This document shows positions 26,020 to 40,300 of a DNA stretch of 64,000 nucleotides, one piece after another; the stretch's first letter is position 1, and each line of letters opens with the position of its first letter. Source of the DNA: Myxocyprinus asiaticus (lineage: Eukaryota; Chordata; Actinopteri; Cypriniformes; Catostomidae); assembly GCF_019703515.2 (NCBI RefSeq), contig NC_059393.1:12984001-13048000 (forward strand), read 5' to 3'. The position numbers and the translations under genes were made by a program. The notes under the pieces were generated by a model. It worked only from the letters and a program-made list of their open reading frames with translations. It was not told where the DNA came from and searched no databases.

Positions 26020-27520
26020 CAATCTGGTTTTGCATTGATCAAGAAGACTCACTAATAATTAAGCCATACAGCAAGAGATTTATCATAATTATGTCTCTGT
26101 CTGGTATGGATTTCAATTACTGTCTATGGACTAAATCCTGATGACGTTCCGTTTGTTGTCCGTTGTCTGGTCCTCTAATAACACCTTGCATCTGCATATT
26201 GATTAGGATAAAAACCTAAATAGGTTGCTATTATTTTCTTGGATGTCGTAAAACGTGCTTATCATGCATATTATAAACATGTTTCTAGTGCTATGTAACT
26301 TAGTCCAAGCATTTTTTCTAAGCATCTGTGAAGGATTAATAAAAAAAATCTGCATGATGGCCACAATTTTTGATATGCTTTTAAACAATGGCCACATGGA
26401 ACACATGCCTGCATATCATTGGATATGTTCAAACTAAAATACTAATGTACTGCCTAGTGGATACTACACAGTATACACTGTATGCTTCATCCCTGGTGGT
26501 AGTATGCTGTTCCAAATACACTTGTATTTAAACAGGTTTCTGGTGTCACACCTGATCATGCGAGATTGCATGATGCTAAAAACTATACTAAAAAAATATT
26601 TATGCAAATGATCAAATTCAATTTAACATCATGGTTGTACAGGAATAAACAACATGATGACTTTTCCTCATATATTGAAAAAGCAGTAAGATTATGGAAT
26701 CGCTATGCATATACATTACTGGTGTCACGTTCCCATAAACAAGCATTTGATTGGTCAGAGTTTTAACGTCATTACATAGGCAACTTTGAAATACTGGCTT
26801 GTAGTGTAAACAGCTTCTGTGATCTAACGGTCTGCTAATAACTAAAAATAAATTAAAATATTGCAAAAATGCCAATAGCGAACAAACAGCACAAGAAAAA
26901 AAAAAATTATACAAATACAAACACAATAAAAATGGCTAAATGTCTCAAAGGTGCACTCAGCTATTTTTTTCCCCCATTACAAAAAGATTTACACCTACAA
27001 ATGAAATGTTTATAAAGAAAATCATGACCACTCACATGAGATAAAGACATCAGCCATATCATTGGCCTTATAATAGCTGTTTTATTCAGCAAGGAGAGGG
27101 TCTCCTCATGGGGGCGGCCATATTTGGATCACATGACCAGCCAAATACTACTCCCTTAATCTCAGTAACTGCCCTGTTATTAGACACTTTCACTCAAAAT
27201 AAATTAATTACGCCTGACAGTAAATTAAATTTATACAATGGCATTAGTAACAGAAAACTATTGCGTTTGAGTGATTTTGCCTCCATGCTCCTAGGTGTGC
27301 CCCTTTAAATGGAAATGTACAAACCACAAGTCTTTTTTTATTTAAACAGTCTCTTAATATGTTGGGTTAAAAAAGTCTAATTGTGTAAGAAACAAAATTC
27401 AGCCAATATTACAATGAGTAATAGCTTCTTCAAAATAATGTGTGAAACCAGCTAAGACATTTTCCCACATCAAGAAACTAGAATAATTAATTTTCTCATA
27501 TTTTAATTATTTTACCATAG
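26020..27520. other. hdgfl2-ap3d1 intergenic region
   Basis: AT-rich and non-coding. A possible aged MITE runs from AAAGGTGCACTCAG (26948) to TGTGCCCCTTTAA (27296-27308), the two ends being roughly inverted. No conserved open frame. Confidence 0.45.
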
Positions 27521-27524
27521 TGTG

Positions 27525-27775
27525 ACGGGAGCGTCCTAGTTCGTCGCGTCGCGTCGCGTCTTTTGCTTCAGTGTGGATGGGTTTGTCAGTCAGCAGACTC
27601 AGTCGCCATTTTGTCAGCCATTTCCTAGACGGGTCCACTGCAGATCAGCACTCACAGAAAGAAACCCCTCCTGCACAGCTGCTGTTCGGGACTAAATGAG
27701 AGACAAGCGCTCCAGCGGGCCGGTCAGTACTCACATTAAGCCCGTGTTCGCGGTTCGGACAGGAGGGAAATCATC
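27525..27775 (+). promoter_or_regulatory. ap3d1 promoter and 5' UTR region
   Basis: CpG-rich island between AT-rich flanks. A direct repeat of GTCGC units occupies 27542-27560. A YY1-like GCCATTTTG word is at 27605-27613, with a second CCATTT nearby. There is no TATA box. The ATG at 27776 is the first in the expected frame; the transcription start is not resolvable here. Confidence 0.5.
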
Positions 27776-28340
27776 ATGGCTCTGAAGATCGTGAAGGGAA
27801 GCATCGATCGGATGTTCGATAAAAACCTGCAGGATTTAGTACGTGGCATTAGGAACCATAAGGAAGATGAGGTGAGACCATTTTTATACGTTTAGTTTAA
27901 CTTATATGGTCAAAATCAGAATCGGCTATTTTAATACAGTTGTACAAAGTGCAGCTGGTATTAATTAATAAAGTTTATCGAGTGTCAGTGATCCCAAATC
28001 ACCTGATATCAGGTGAGCTAACCACATATAACCTGCTTTCAAATCATATAATTGTTATTGTTATATAATAAAGGATTATTTCAATAATTTCACAAAGCCT
28101 GTGTGGCAGGGTACAGCTGTTAGTGTTGTTATAATACTGTGTCATCGTTTTGTTTATCATGGATGAGGCCGGTTAGCATTGCTAACGGTCAACACTTACA
28201 GAAATACATTCTGTAAAATACGTGCAAATTTGAGGAAATGTGTATGACATCTTGCTTTAGACACCAACCGACTAGTTATAAATAAAACGCACATGTTCTG
28301 TACGCTTCAGAATAGATGTTAATTAAATATAGCTTGCCAC

Positions 28341-28378
<38 letters not shown>

Positions 28379-31300
28379 ATGAGATTGGTTGTGTGTCAAA
28401 ACCTAGTGAGCTGCCTTCCTAGACAGCATTATTTCGGCGTTGTAGGTGCGTTCCTAAAACATTCAATCTCCCCTACAGTGCCTGAAAGGTTCGAATCGAA
28501 TGTTTAGACGCCCTTATGATGCCCAAAGCGTGCGATTCCAACATGCTTATGATGCCCAAAGCGTGCGATTCGAACATGCATATGACACACAAAATGTTTG
28601 ATTCCAACATGCTTATGAAGCCCAAAGCGTGCGATTCGAACATGCTTATGAAGCCCCAAGCGTGCGATTCGAACATGCTTATGATGCCCAAAGCGTGCGA
28701 TTCGAACATGCTTATGATGCCCAAAGCGTGCGATTCGAACATGCTTATGATGCCCAAAGCGTGCGATTCGAACATGCTTATGATGCCCAAAGCGTGCGAT
28801 TCGAACATGCTTATGATGCCCAAAGCGTGCGATTCGAACATGCTTATGATGCCCAAAGCGTGCGATTCGAACATGCTTATGATGCCCAAAGCGTGCGATT
28901 CGAACATGCTTATGATGCCCAAAGCGTGCGATTCGAACATGCTTATGATGCCCAAAGCGTGCGATTCGAACATGCTTATGATGCCCAAAGCGTGCGATTC
29001 CAACATGCTTATGATGCCCAAAGCGTGCGATTCCAACATGCTTATGATGCCCAAAGCGTGCGATTCCAACATGCATATGAAGCCCCAAGCGTGCGATTCG
29101 AACATGCTTATGAAGCCCCAAGCGTGCGATTCGAACATGCTTATGAAGCCCCAAGCGTGCGATTCGAACATGCTTATGAAGCCCCAAGCGTGCGATTCGA
29201 ACATGCTTATGAAGCCCCAAGCGTGCGATTCGAACATGCTTATGATGCCCAAAACGTTTGAATCGAACATGCATATGATGCACAAAATGTTTGATTCCCA
29301 CATGCGTGCGATTCCCACATGCTTATGATGCCCCAAAGCGTGCGATTCCCACATGCTTATGATGCCCCAAAGCGTGCGATTAAAACACATGCTTATGATG
29401 CCCCAAAGCGTGCGATTAAAACACATGCTTATGATGCCCCAAAGCGTGCGATTAAAACACATGCTTATGATGCCCCAAAGCGTGCGATTAAAACACATGC
29501 TTATGATGCCCCAAAGCGTGCGATTAAAACACATGCTTATGATGCCCCAAAGCGTGCGATTAAAACACATGCTTATGATGCCCCAAAGCGTGCGATTAAA
29601 ACACATGCTTATGATGCCCCAAAGCGTGCGATTAAAACACATGCTTATGATGCCCCAAAGCGTGCGATTAAAACACATGCTTATGATGCCCCAAAGCGTG
29701 CGATTAAAACACATGCTTATGATGCCCCAAAGCGTGCGATTCGGACGTGCTTATGATGCCCGAAGCGTGCGATTCGGACGTGCTTATGATGCCCGAAGCG
29801 TGCGATTCGGACGTGCTTATGATGCTCAAAAATTTTCTATTAGTATGTTCAAATGTGCATATTATCCTAAAGTTTGATTTGTAAGTTTGAGCACACTTAT
29901 GATGTTCAAAAATGTTAGATTCGTACATTTGAATGTGCCTATTATCAATTTGTATGTTCAAACTCACTTATAATTCTAAAAAATGTTCGATTCGTTTGTT
30001 CAGACGCGCCTATTATCTTAAAAATTGTTCCATTTGTAAGTTTGACTGCGCTTATGATGCTGATAAATGGTCGATTTGTACGTTCAAAAGCACCTGTTAT
30101 TTTCAAAAGTGTTCAATTTGCATGTTCGAGCGCGCTTATGATGCTCAATGTTTGATTCGCACGTTCGAACGCACCTATGATGCTTAAAGATTTTCAATTC
30201 GTCCGTTTTAACCCGCTTATCATACAAAAAATATTCTGTTTGAACATTCCAACCTACCTGCCCAACAGTATTCGATTCCAATGCATGATGCCCAAAATAG
30301 TGTCTAGGTAGGCAGCATACTTGGCTTTGTGACACAGCCATTATATTGGACATGACATCACAACTCTCAGTTTGACAACAGCATCTTGGATCAGGATCAA
30401 TCTTTCCTTGTGATTCTTTTTGTGATATTTGAATTAAATACAGACGAAATGATAAATGAATGAGATGTTCAGATTTACTTTGAGAGCAGGCCTCAGGCTG
30501 CCTGGTTACCTATAATGACAAGGCTGAATTTTCTATAGCAATATGCATCATCCTTGCCCCTCCCTTCGGAAAAAGGGAACAAGATGCTCTGACAGTGTGC
30601 TCTGACATTTATAATCTGAAAAAGGGTTTCCGCTCGTATCCTGCATTATGGTATTAAAATTCCTTCCCTTTATTTGGTTAAATAAATTCTCAAATTGATT
30701 CCAGTTACCAGTTTGCCCTAACCAGAGACATCAGGTCAGTAATTTACATCTTATGTGATGCAATACTTAAACATTGAACACTAATGTCATGTGTTTTTGA
30801 TGACATTATCGATAAGCCATAGCCATCAAAAGTGTCAGTTTGATGCAGGACGGACCTACCTGGCCAGGCCAGCAGTGTCCGATCTATGGTCAACCTATCT
30901 ACCCCTACTTCTACTTAGCAAAACAGGTTCCCTGTATAGTTAAAGCATAAGCTGTGAGAGGATTTATTTTGTATTTAAGCAAAAAGGACATTATAACTTA
31001 TATATACCCAAATGAATCACAATCGAATCAAATCAAATACAAATTGGAATCAAATTAAATCAAGAAATCTGTATCAATACCCAGCCCTATTAAAAACTAT
31101 TAAATAAAAAAAAAATGTACACTATACATCAATCATAATTGTTCCAATATAAGAGCATAGTCCCAACTAGCTAATCGATACAGAGTGCCTTTACTTGCAC
31201 ACCAGTATGCTGAAAACCACCAAAAATCAGCTTTTCAAAGAAATGCGAAAACGCAAGTACATCTTGTTTACATAAGATTTGAAATTTTTAGATTACACTC

Positions 31301-34300
31301 TGCTTTTGAAGTTGAAACATAAACCGGAATGCGCACAACGCTATGCCAGCTATGTTAAAAGTGATTAAAAAAGTCTGTCTGGTTCTGCCAAATGTGATTG
31401 CCTACTTTCGTTTTAGTGATTATCAAATTAATCGGAACTTTTCACGTTCAATTATCCCAATGTGAAAGATCCTTCAGATGTGCTTGGGACATTATTTGTT
31501 TTATCAATGTGTTGGCTGCTTTTACATTACAGTAAATCCAGTGCATGCTCCCTGTGCCCTGTTTAATCTGCACACATCTGGAGTCAGGTATCAGCAAGAC
31601 TTCGTCAATGTAAGTTGTACTAGCGTACCTAGATACCGTGTCTGTTACCTGGCCAACAGTGGACAGTGCTTTGAAATATTCATACTCTCCTGAATGAACT
31701 GTCAGAGTGTGTGTGTGTGTGTGTGTTAACTGGTCTGCTTGCTCTCTGCCTGTGGTTTCATATGAGACCTCTATATTTGTTTTCCACAAGAGGTGGGTGT
31801 ACTTCCCAAAAGCACTGACCATCTCTCAAAATCTAGTGAGCTGCCTACCTAGACAATTTCGGGTATACTATTGGTGTTCAGATTTTTTTTGGTGAAACTG
31901 AATGTTCAGAACATGCATATGATGCCTTAAAATACAGTCTTTGTAGGTAGCTATGTTGGTTTAGCAATGCAGTTTCTGCCTTTTATTTAACCTATAGGGT
32001 CATGTGTTTCATTCTTGTTACCTTACTTTCATACTGTGCAGCAACCGGTAATGTCCACAAAATTGCCTAACTTGAGTGTATTTTGTACCAGTAGTGTTTG
32101 AATAGGAGGGAAGGATTCTACTCTAACTGTGCTCTCTTGTCTGCCTGAGAAGGACATCGAGTTCATCTTCATACTTCTCAGATGCTTTGCTGAGCTGTTC
32201 AAATCCAGCTCTTGGCAAATAACAAATATTTCCCAGCAATGAGCTGAATTTTCCCGTAAAGCAAAGATTTGACGAGAACCACCTGGAGAGCCCTCTTTTA
32301 CTTCATATTTTCACATCAAAAGATGTGACTAGAAAACCTTACGGAGAACCTCATTTCCATTGCATCTTATTTGAATTCTTACTGGGTTGAAATCAGCCAT
32401 AATTCTTCATTCATATTAATTTAGTAAAGATGTGACAGGAAAACCTTCTGAAGAACTGGGGCTGGGTGATTAAACGATATCGATATTTATCTAAAAAAAA
32501 AATGATATTGATGATAAACCTTTCGATAATTTTCGATATTTCGGCTATGTTCTAAATCTAGATGATCGGATAAGGTACGTGTCGCTAAAAACGCGAACAG
32601 TTCGGCAAAGTAATGCACACAAATAGCTAACTGAATCACAGACATGAAATCTGCCTGTTAGGAAGTATAAACAGGCAGCCCTGCTGTCATGGAAACCAAT
32701 CAGGCTCAGTAGTCACTAGCTAGCAGCTAGCTATCTGGCTAATTTAATATTGTTGTGTACCAAACAAGACAGCACTGACAATCCAATACAACAGCTGTTG
32801 ACTGCACACAACAACAACTCCGACATCAACACCAATGCTGTTTATTTATGAACTATTTTGTTTAAACTGTTTTTATGATCCATAGCACTGTCACAGGCAA
32901 GAAAGTTTTCTTCTTCTGGTGACGTTTTTTGCCGGTTGGCAATCCAGTTTATGGTGCATTACCGCCAACTACCAAGCTGGACAGTGAAACATCACAGTCT
33001 TTCAGTGGAGTCAAACTGAAGATAATTTTATCAAATTAATCAAAAAGAGGTCACACACCTTATGTAGGATTAAATCCTAAACTGAGTGTACTTTAAAGGT
33101 CGCTTACCCTCTGGAGTTTACTTGTGAACAAACAAGTCAAGTTTAGTTCATTCCTGAGGTCTAACAAACATGTGGAATGCAGTTCTGCCCCCATTAATTA
33201 CAGTATATGAAATGTAAATCATGATGAATTTCGTTATCGAACGATATGAAAAAAATATTGTGATCGTTTTTTTGGCCATATCGCCCAGCCCTATGAAGAA
33301 CCATATTTTACCTCATGTTTTCATACTGGGTTGAAATTATTCATAATGCATCGTCTACATTTACATGGATGCCAAAAAGCTGCTGCTTAAGGCTCGAAAT
33401 TGGTGTATGTGTTTATGTGAGCTGTTTTTGCTTCTTTTCTTTACTCCCGTATACATGCTGCTTGGTCAGAAAGCAGGTTTATACACAGCAACGTAATTTC
33501 CCCGCGACACTAGAGTAAATAACAAACATGGGACCCAAGGAAGACTTTTCTTTTTTATTCTCTGTTGATTCGCTTTATATCCAGATATTCCAGAGTTGTT
33601 GCTATGTTTGTTTCCTTAACTTTCTGTCACGCTGCAATAGTGGTATTTCCCTCTTACCTCAAACTCCGGGATTTCCCCAATGTACTTGAGCGTATACAGT
33701 ATGTATGCGAACTTGTGGGACAGTTGATATTTTACAATGGTGTACTGTATAGTTTGTGTATGTGCTTTTCCCACTGACTGTACTCCCAGAAATGTTGAAT
33801 TATTTCCACGGTGTTGACTGGTTGTTGGGCTCCATTTTCTGACATTAGTTATCCAGTCTGTTAACGCACATGGCACATGCGCTCTCCTCAAAAACCTGTA
33901 AGAACGCCGCTTATGCGTTTACACGACCACATAAGCTGCATTCCCCAGGAGAATCCCAGGTATGTGAAATCGCTTTCTCTTAATCCCTTAAATGGCATAA
34001 AGAAACCACCATTCACGTTTACATGTTTCAGAACATGGCGTTCTGCAAAAATTCTAGAATAAACCGTTTTCTCAAGTGCATGTAAACGTGGTCATTGATT
34101 CGTTTTGTGAAGATGTGATGGGAAAACCTTCCAGAGGATTTTTTTTTTTTTTTACCTCATCTTTTCGCTTTTTATTCCACTTTAGACGTCTTGTTATCCA
34201 TCTCTCTGTTAAACAAGGGTTTGTGCCCATGTAGAATTTCTCTCTCTCCCTTTCATTTCTTCCCCTCCTCTGTCACTGCTCTGGCTGTCTCATGATTTAA

Positions 34301-37300
34301 GACACATGACCACCACTCTCACTCCATACAACAGCACTTTGTGTGTGTGTATGTGTGTGCCTGAGATGCACAAAGTCTTTTTTTTTATTTATTTTTTTTT
34401 TTATCTTGAATGTCTTTTTATTTTTTGAATAAATTGTCTAACTTGTTTGCAACCATGCAGCCCCCACCCATTTAATGTTACTGGTCATGATATATTGTGG
34501 TTTATAAGCTCTTTTAGTCAGTCAGTGATTCCACAAATACTGACCTAGATTTGAGGTGTTTTATTTTAAGATTTTGGGTTGCAACCATCTACTCTAAATT
34601 GTGGCTTGTATATAATGTGAAGCACAACTGAAAAATCAAAGCAGTTAAGGATATAATTTATGGCTTTTAAGTCCTGGTGCCTAGATTTCATGGACCATCA
34701 GTCTGGTTCTCCTCTGCTCTAACTGCGCCAAAAGGTCTAGAGATGCATCTAGAGAAGCCTTATTTTATGGACCGTAACCGATATCCCAGTTACGGGTCTA
34801 AGGGGGGCCTGGGGGGGCCTCTTAGATTTTCCTTGTACCCAACAGAAACTTTCACGCCCCCACCACGGTCAACTGGGGAAAAGACCAAGCCCATACGCCT
34901 ATGTTTAGTACTTTCGAAACTTGCCGTAGAAAATGCATATAATGTTTGACACCGCTTCCAATACCAACCTAATTAGACTGATACCGGTAATTGAAAAATA
35001 CTAATTGGGTTCCATACTGATATGGTCACTAATATATCGATAATCCCTAGTTTTTGTAAAGGACAATAATTAGATATGTTTGCTGTTAAAGGGATGTGAA
35101 TATGAAACCTTTTATTGTGGCATGGAAAACCTCAAATCATTCAAAGTTCTTTATTTTAAAACTCAACATTTCTCTTCTCAGTTGAGGTCAGACAGGGATT
35201 TGACAGATATATATGGCAGAGAACAGGAAGCTCAATGATACCCCAGTGTGGAGAGTAGTGTTTGTTTTTATTGTTGGCTCACTCTGTCTAACAGTACGTC
35301 CTCTTCCTTCTACAGGCCAAATACATCTCTACATGCATCGATGAGATCAAACAAGAACTCAAACAGGACAACATCGCTGTCAAAGCCAACGCAGTCTGCA
35401 AGCTGACATACGTAAGATCCGTTTATAGACACTCTCATAGGTCTGGGTATCGCCAACCACCTCACAATGTGTATCGCATTACATGTCACAATTCAGTATG
35501 TCGCAATGCATCATGATATTATAATTGGATCGCAATTGAACTACACCAAACACATGATGGAGACCAAGCATGCCCTTGAGAGAAAGTGTGAACCCTGTGT
35601 GTTCATTTTCATTCGCTCTCACGCCTCATAGAAACGGTTCTGATCACCATGAGAACATTGGACCAAGAGTTTGCGCTTATTTAGATTAACTTCTACTTCG
35701 TCATTGAACTGTAGGACATGATATGAATACACAAATAGATGAATAAAAACATCAGTACAGGGATCTAAATTATCGATACAATATAGTGTATAAAAATTTT
35801 ATTGGCATAGTTTCTGATTCTGATTAATGTTATAAATGCTTTCATCTCTTCGTTTATTTGGCACTCTGCTTATAGTTGCAAATGCTGGGCTATGACGTCA
35901 GCTGGGCTGCTTTCAACATCGTGGAGGTGATGAGCTCCTCCAAATTCACGTACAAGGTGAGAAACTACATCGAAATAAAATGTTACACTCTTTTAAGACC
36001 AGGCCCACAATTTCATGACTATCTTTTCTTTCATTTTCAGCGAATCGGCTATCTTGCAGCATCTCAATGCTTTCATGAGAGCACTGATGTCATCATGCTG
36101 ACAACTAATCAGATCCGCAAGGTTAGTTTGCCACTTCCTATATATTTTTTGCAGTGCTTGCTAAGGTAAGCATACAATAAGTTGGTTAAACAGATCGTCA
36201 TATCATATTCATCAAATTTCTCCATTTCTTTTTCATAAGGATCTTAGTAGTCCCAACCAGTACGACACCGGCGTAGCCCTGACTGGCCTTTCCTGCTTTG
36301 TGACCCCTGACCTTGCCCGCGACCTGGCCAATGACATCATGACTTTGGTAAAGCCTTCTATAAAAACATAAAGAACTGTAAACGAAGCTTGCAGCAGCAA
36401 TTGATTGAACAAGCATTCAGATTGTTTACTCTTGGCAAATATTACCATTGTACATATAGCATGGCTCATGTTCACTCTCCTTCACCCCATTCCATTTCAG
36501 ATGTCCCACACTAAGCCATACATTAGGAAGAAGGCAGTGCTAATCATGTATAAAGTGTTCCTGAAGTACCCTGAATCCCTCCGTCCCGCCTTCCCCCGAC
36601 TCAAAGAGAAACTGGAGGATCCAGATCCAGGTAAGGGTGCCATATCCTCACCTTATTGTAACTTTCGGGTTTTTACGGTCATGGGAAACCTGGAAATATC
36701 AGGAAATGTCAACATTTCCAGGCCTGGAAAAGTCATGGAAATGGAATGAAATCTTTAAAGTCTTGGGAATTTCAATATTATATGTACATTTCTATGGTAA
36801 TGCTCTGCATGGGGGCCCTGAAAACCAAATACTTCATTGAACCACATGTTGATCTCATTTTTGGTCTTTTTCAGAGACATTTGTACACTAATAAAAATAG
36901 CTGTTTGCATCAGTCTATCCAAGAATGAGTATCTGACATACACATGTGAATCCTCCCAACAAAGCTTGATTAAATGATTTTGAATATTCTTGTGCTGTGT
37001 TCATAAATGATTGGAAAAGTCATGAAAATCCACTGGAACCTTGTAACTCGCAGAGTTGTCACTAATATTTCAGACTTCCACCTGAGCTCAGTGTTTGATT
37101 GTTTGTGTCGCAGGTGTCCAGTCAGCAGCTGTGAACGTCATCTGTGAGCTGGCCAGGAGAAACCCCAAGAACTATCTTTCACTGGCTCCCTTGTTCTTCA
37201 AACTTATGACCTCCTCCACCAACAACTGGGTGCTCATTAAGATCATTAAGCTGGTAAGAAAACAGCCCAGCACATGATTGTTTTTTTTGGGGGGGTGGGG

Positions 37301-40300
37301 GGGGGTGGTATTTGTTATGCCTCCTTTTAATGGGCCATATGTGTTTATTTCAGTTTGGTGCGCTCACTCCCCTGGAGCCTCGTTTGGGAAAGAAGCTAAT
37401 TGAGCCACTTACAAACCTCATTCACAGGTGAGAACTTTGACACTGAACAAATCCTTGAAAATTTCCAGCTGGCCAAAAATATTGGTGTTTAAAAGTGTTC
37501 TTTTTTTTTGTGTGTGTGTGTCCTTTGTCTCATTCACTCTCTCAGCACCTCGGCTATGTCTCTTCTGTATGAGTGCGTCAACACTGTTATAGCAGGTCAG
37601 TATTATCTAGTGCCGTGACCCGGTGTTATAGCAAGTGTGAGTTTCTTAACAGTACTGTTGATTTCTGTTCTCTCTTTCTGTTTCACCTCAGTGCTGATCT
37701 CACTGTCCTCTGGGATGCCCAATCACAGTGCTAGCATACAGGTGGGCAATTGTCACAAATTATATCAAATGGGTACCCGAACCCTAGTTTAAACCCTAGT
37801 TTGAAAAGATTTAGAGAGTTAATAGGCCGAAATTATACCTACTCAGAATTCACTGCAAATATCCGAAAACAGACATTTCAAAATGGCCAAACATCGCCCG
37901 ATTAATCACCCTGGACAAAGTTTCAGTCTATCACTATACTTATGTTTTCAGAAGGCTCCAGACAAAATTATTTTGGAGCCAAATTGCTGTTTTCAGTTGC
38001 CAAATCCCAGAATTGTTCGATTTATATTGTTGTTCAGAAACAAGACAAAAAGCAGAAGAATAGGAAGACAGCTGATAACCCTATATACTAAACTGTGTAA
38101 ACTGTATAGCTGAGGGCAGATGTTTTCATTCCCCTTTTTTTTTAGTTTTCACACCCCTTTCAGAATTTATACAAATATACAGTTGAAGTCAGAAGTTTAC
38201 ATACCCTTAGGTTGAAATCATTAAAACTAATTTTTTAACCACTCCACAGATTATTAGCAAACTATAGTTTTGGCAAGTGGTTTAGGACATGTACTTTGTG
38301 CATGACACGAGTAATTTTTCCAACAATTGTTTACAGACAAATTGTTTCACTTTTAATTGACTATATCACAATTCCAGTGGGTCAGAATTTTACATACACT
38401 AAGTTAACCTTTAAGCAGATATATTGAAGCAACATCTCAAGACATCAGCCAGGAAGTTAAATCTTGGTCACCAGTGGTTCTTCCAAATGGACAATGATCC
38501 CAAGCATACCTCCAAATTTGTGGCAAAATGGCTTAAGGACAACAAATTCAAGGTATTGGAGTGGCCATCACAAAGCCCTGACCTCAATCCGATAGAAAAT
38601 GATAGAAAAGGGCAGAACTAAAAAAGCATCTGCAAGCAAGGAGGCCTACAAACCTGACTCAGTTACACCAGTTCTGTCTGGAGGAATGGGCCAAAATTCC
38701 AGCAACTTATTGTGAGGAGCTTGTGGAAGGCTACCCAAAACATTTGACCCAAGTTAAACAATTTAAAGGCAATGCTACCAAAGTGTATGTAAACTTCTGA
38801 CCCACTGGGAATGTGATGAAAGAAATAAAAGCTGAAATAAATCATTCTATCTACCATTATTCTGACATTTCACATTCTTAAAATAAAGTAGTGATCCTAA
38901 CTGACCTAAGACAGGGAATGCTTTCTACGATTAAATGTCAGGAATTGCGAAAAACTGAGTTTAAATGTATTTGGCTAAGGTGTATGTAAACTTCTGTCTT
39001 CAACTATATTAAGCATAATAAAAATAGAATGTTTAAAAATAAATTCTTTGTCTTTATTTACTGTGACCGGATGGTCTAGACACAGAGACTACAAGAGCAG
39101 AAATTAAATGAAATCCCAGATGCAGTTTATTGTGCTACTCCAATCCCAATCAGTAATAACCAGGAAATAAAACAAAACAATAGATTTGGTACATAACACG
39201 GGTCTTTTTAATTATGAAGAAGCCTGAAATACACCTGGGACTCTTATTTTGAAATGTCTGCGCTCCCAGTTATAAACTGACTGACGGCGATTAGATTTTA
39301 AATGATTGTCACAATCATTTATTTTTGGTTGCATTTGTGACCATTTTAGTCGCATTCTGTAGCCCTGAGTCACATCAGCATGATATGCTCCATTTAATTC
39401 TTAAAGCTTAATATTTTGCAAATGGGAATGTGGCAAAAGTCCACAAATTGAACTCCCAACACTCAGACTTCATCTTTTATGTAGTTGAAGTTGCCAGAAA
39501 GTCCTTGGATTGCTAACAAGCACCTAATCCACCTTGACTATGTAATCTGGAGTGGAAAGGTTTGAAATATGGTAGTAATGGCTTGTATACTTGTGTCTCT
39601 CTCTTTCCTATTTCTACTCTCACATCTGCAGCTATGTGTGCAGAAACTGCGAATCCTGATTGAAGACTCGGACCAGAACTGTGAGCCTTCTGTCAATGCC
39701 TGCAGTGTGTCATTCTCTCATTGTCTGTGTGTTTCTGAGTACCCCCCCTGTAGATGACCCTGTAGATGGAGTCCATGTAGATCTCCATCCTGGATAACTC
39801 AAAGAAACCTCAGTGTTACAATATGGAATTGGCAAGAGATCTTGAGGAACTTCCAGACCCTCTAAGGGCTTTCTAAAATTACCCTCATTGCACATTGGAG
39901 TGTCTTATATTTTAAGACCTGTGCATAAGAAAATCTGAGTTATGGTGCAAGAGTTCCGAGTTATCAGTGTCCCAGTGAGAGCTGGCTGTAGAGTAGCTCT
40001 GTGAATCCTGGACTGCCTTGTTTTGTTTTTCAAAAACCACAGAGTTCCCTTGCAGAACCTTCTATTAATCCTGAAGCCCCTTGATTTCTTTAAATAGACT
40101 AGTGTGTTTATACATTTTGGTATGGCAGTGATGAAGCTAGACAGTGAGGACTAATCCTGCTGTTCTATTGGGCCAAGACCACAGAACTGTGGCTCAAAAT
40201 GTTTTGTAATTAGAATTGGTCTACAACTGGTTTCATGACCATTTAATACAATATACAATTAACTGGTTCTGACTAATACAATTACCTTAAAGAATTTGGC

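Larger units (their letters stand above)
28392..30336. mobile_element. Inverted-repeat element carrying an expanded tandem array
   Basis: The left end (TGTGTCAAAACCTAGTGAGC then TGCCTTCCTAGACA) is matched in inverted form by the right end (TGTCTAGGTAGGCAGCATAC, then TTTGTGACACA ending at 30336). That is about 36 bp with few mismatches. Between them lies the 33/36-bp array at 28500-30290. Two short relatives with the same ends lie at 31825-31975 and 42976-43025. No transposase is present. The exact termini and target duplication are not certain, so the superfamily is left open. Confidence 0.75.

Noticed and set aside
28473..29714. 413-codon minus-strand protein with 11/12-residue repeats
   Set aside because: Open only because unit lengths are multiples of three; overlapping frames are open on both strands, and it lies inside ap3d1 intron 1.
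28500..29830. CRISPR-like array of regular repeats
   Set aside because: Units are directly adjacent with no unique spacers, in a vertebrate intron; it is a minisatellite.
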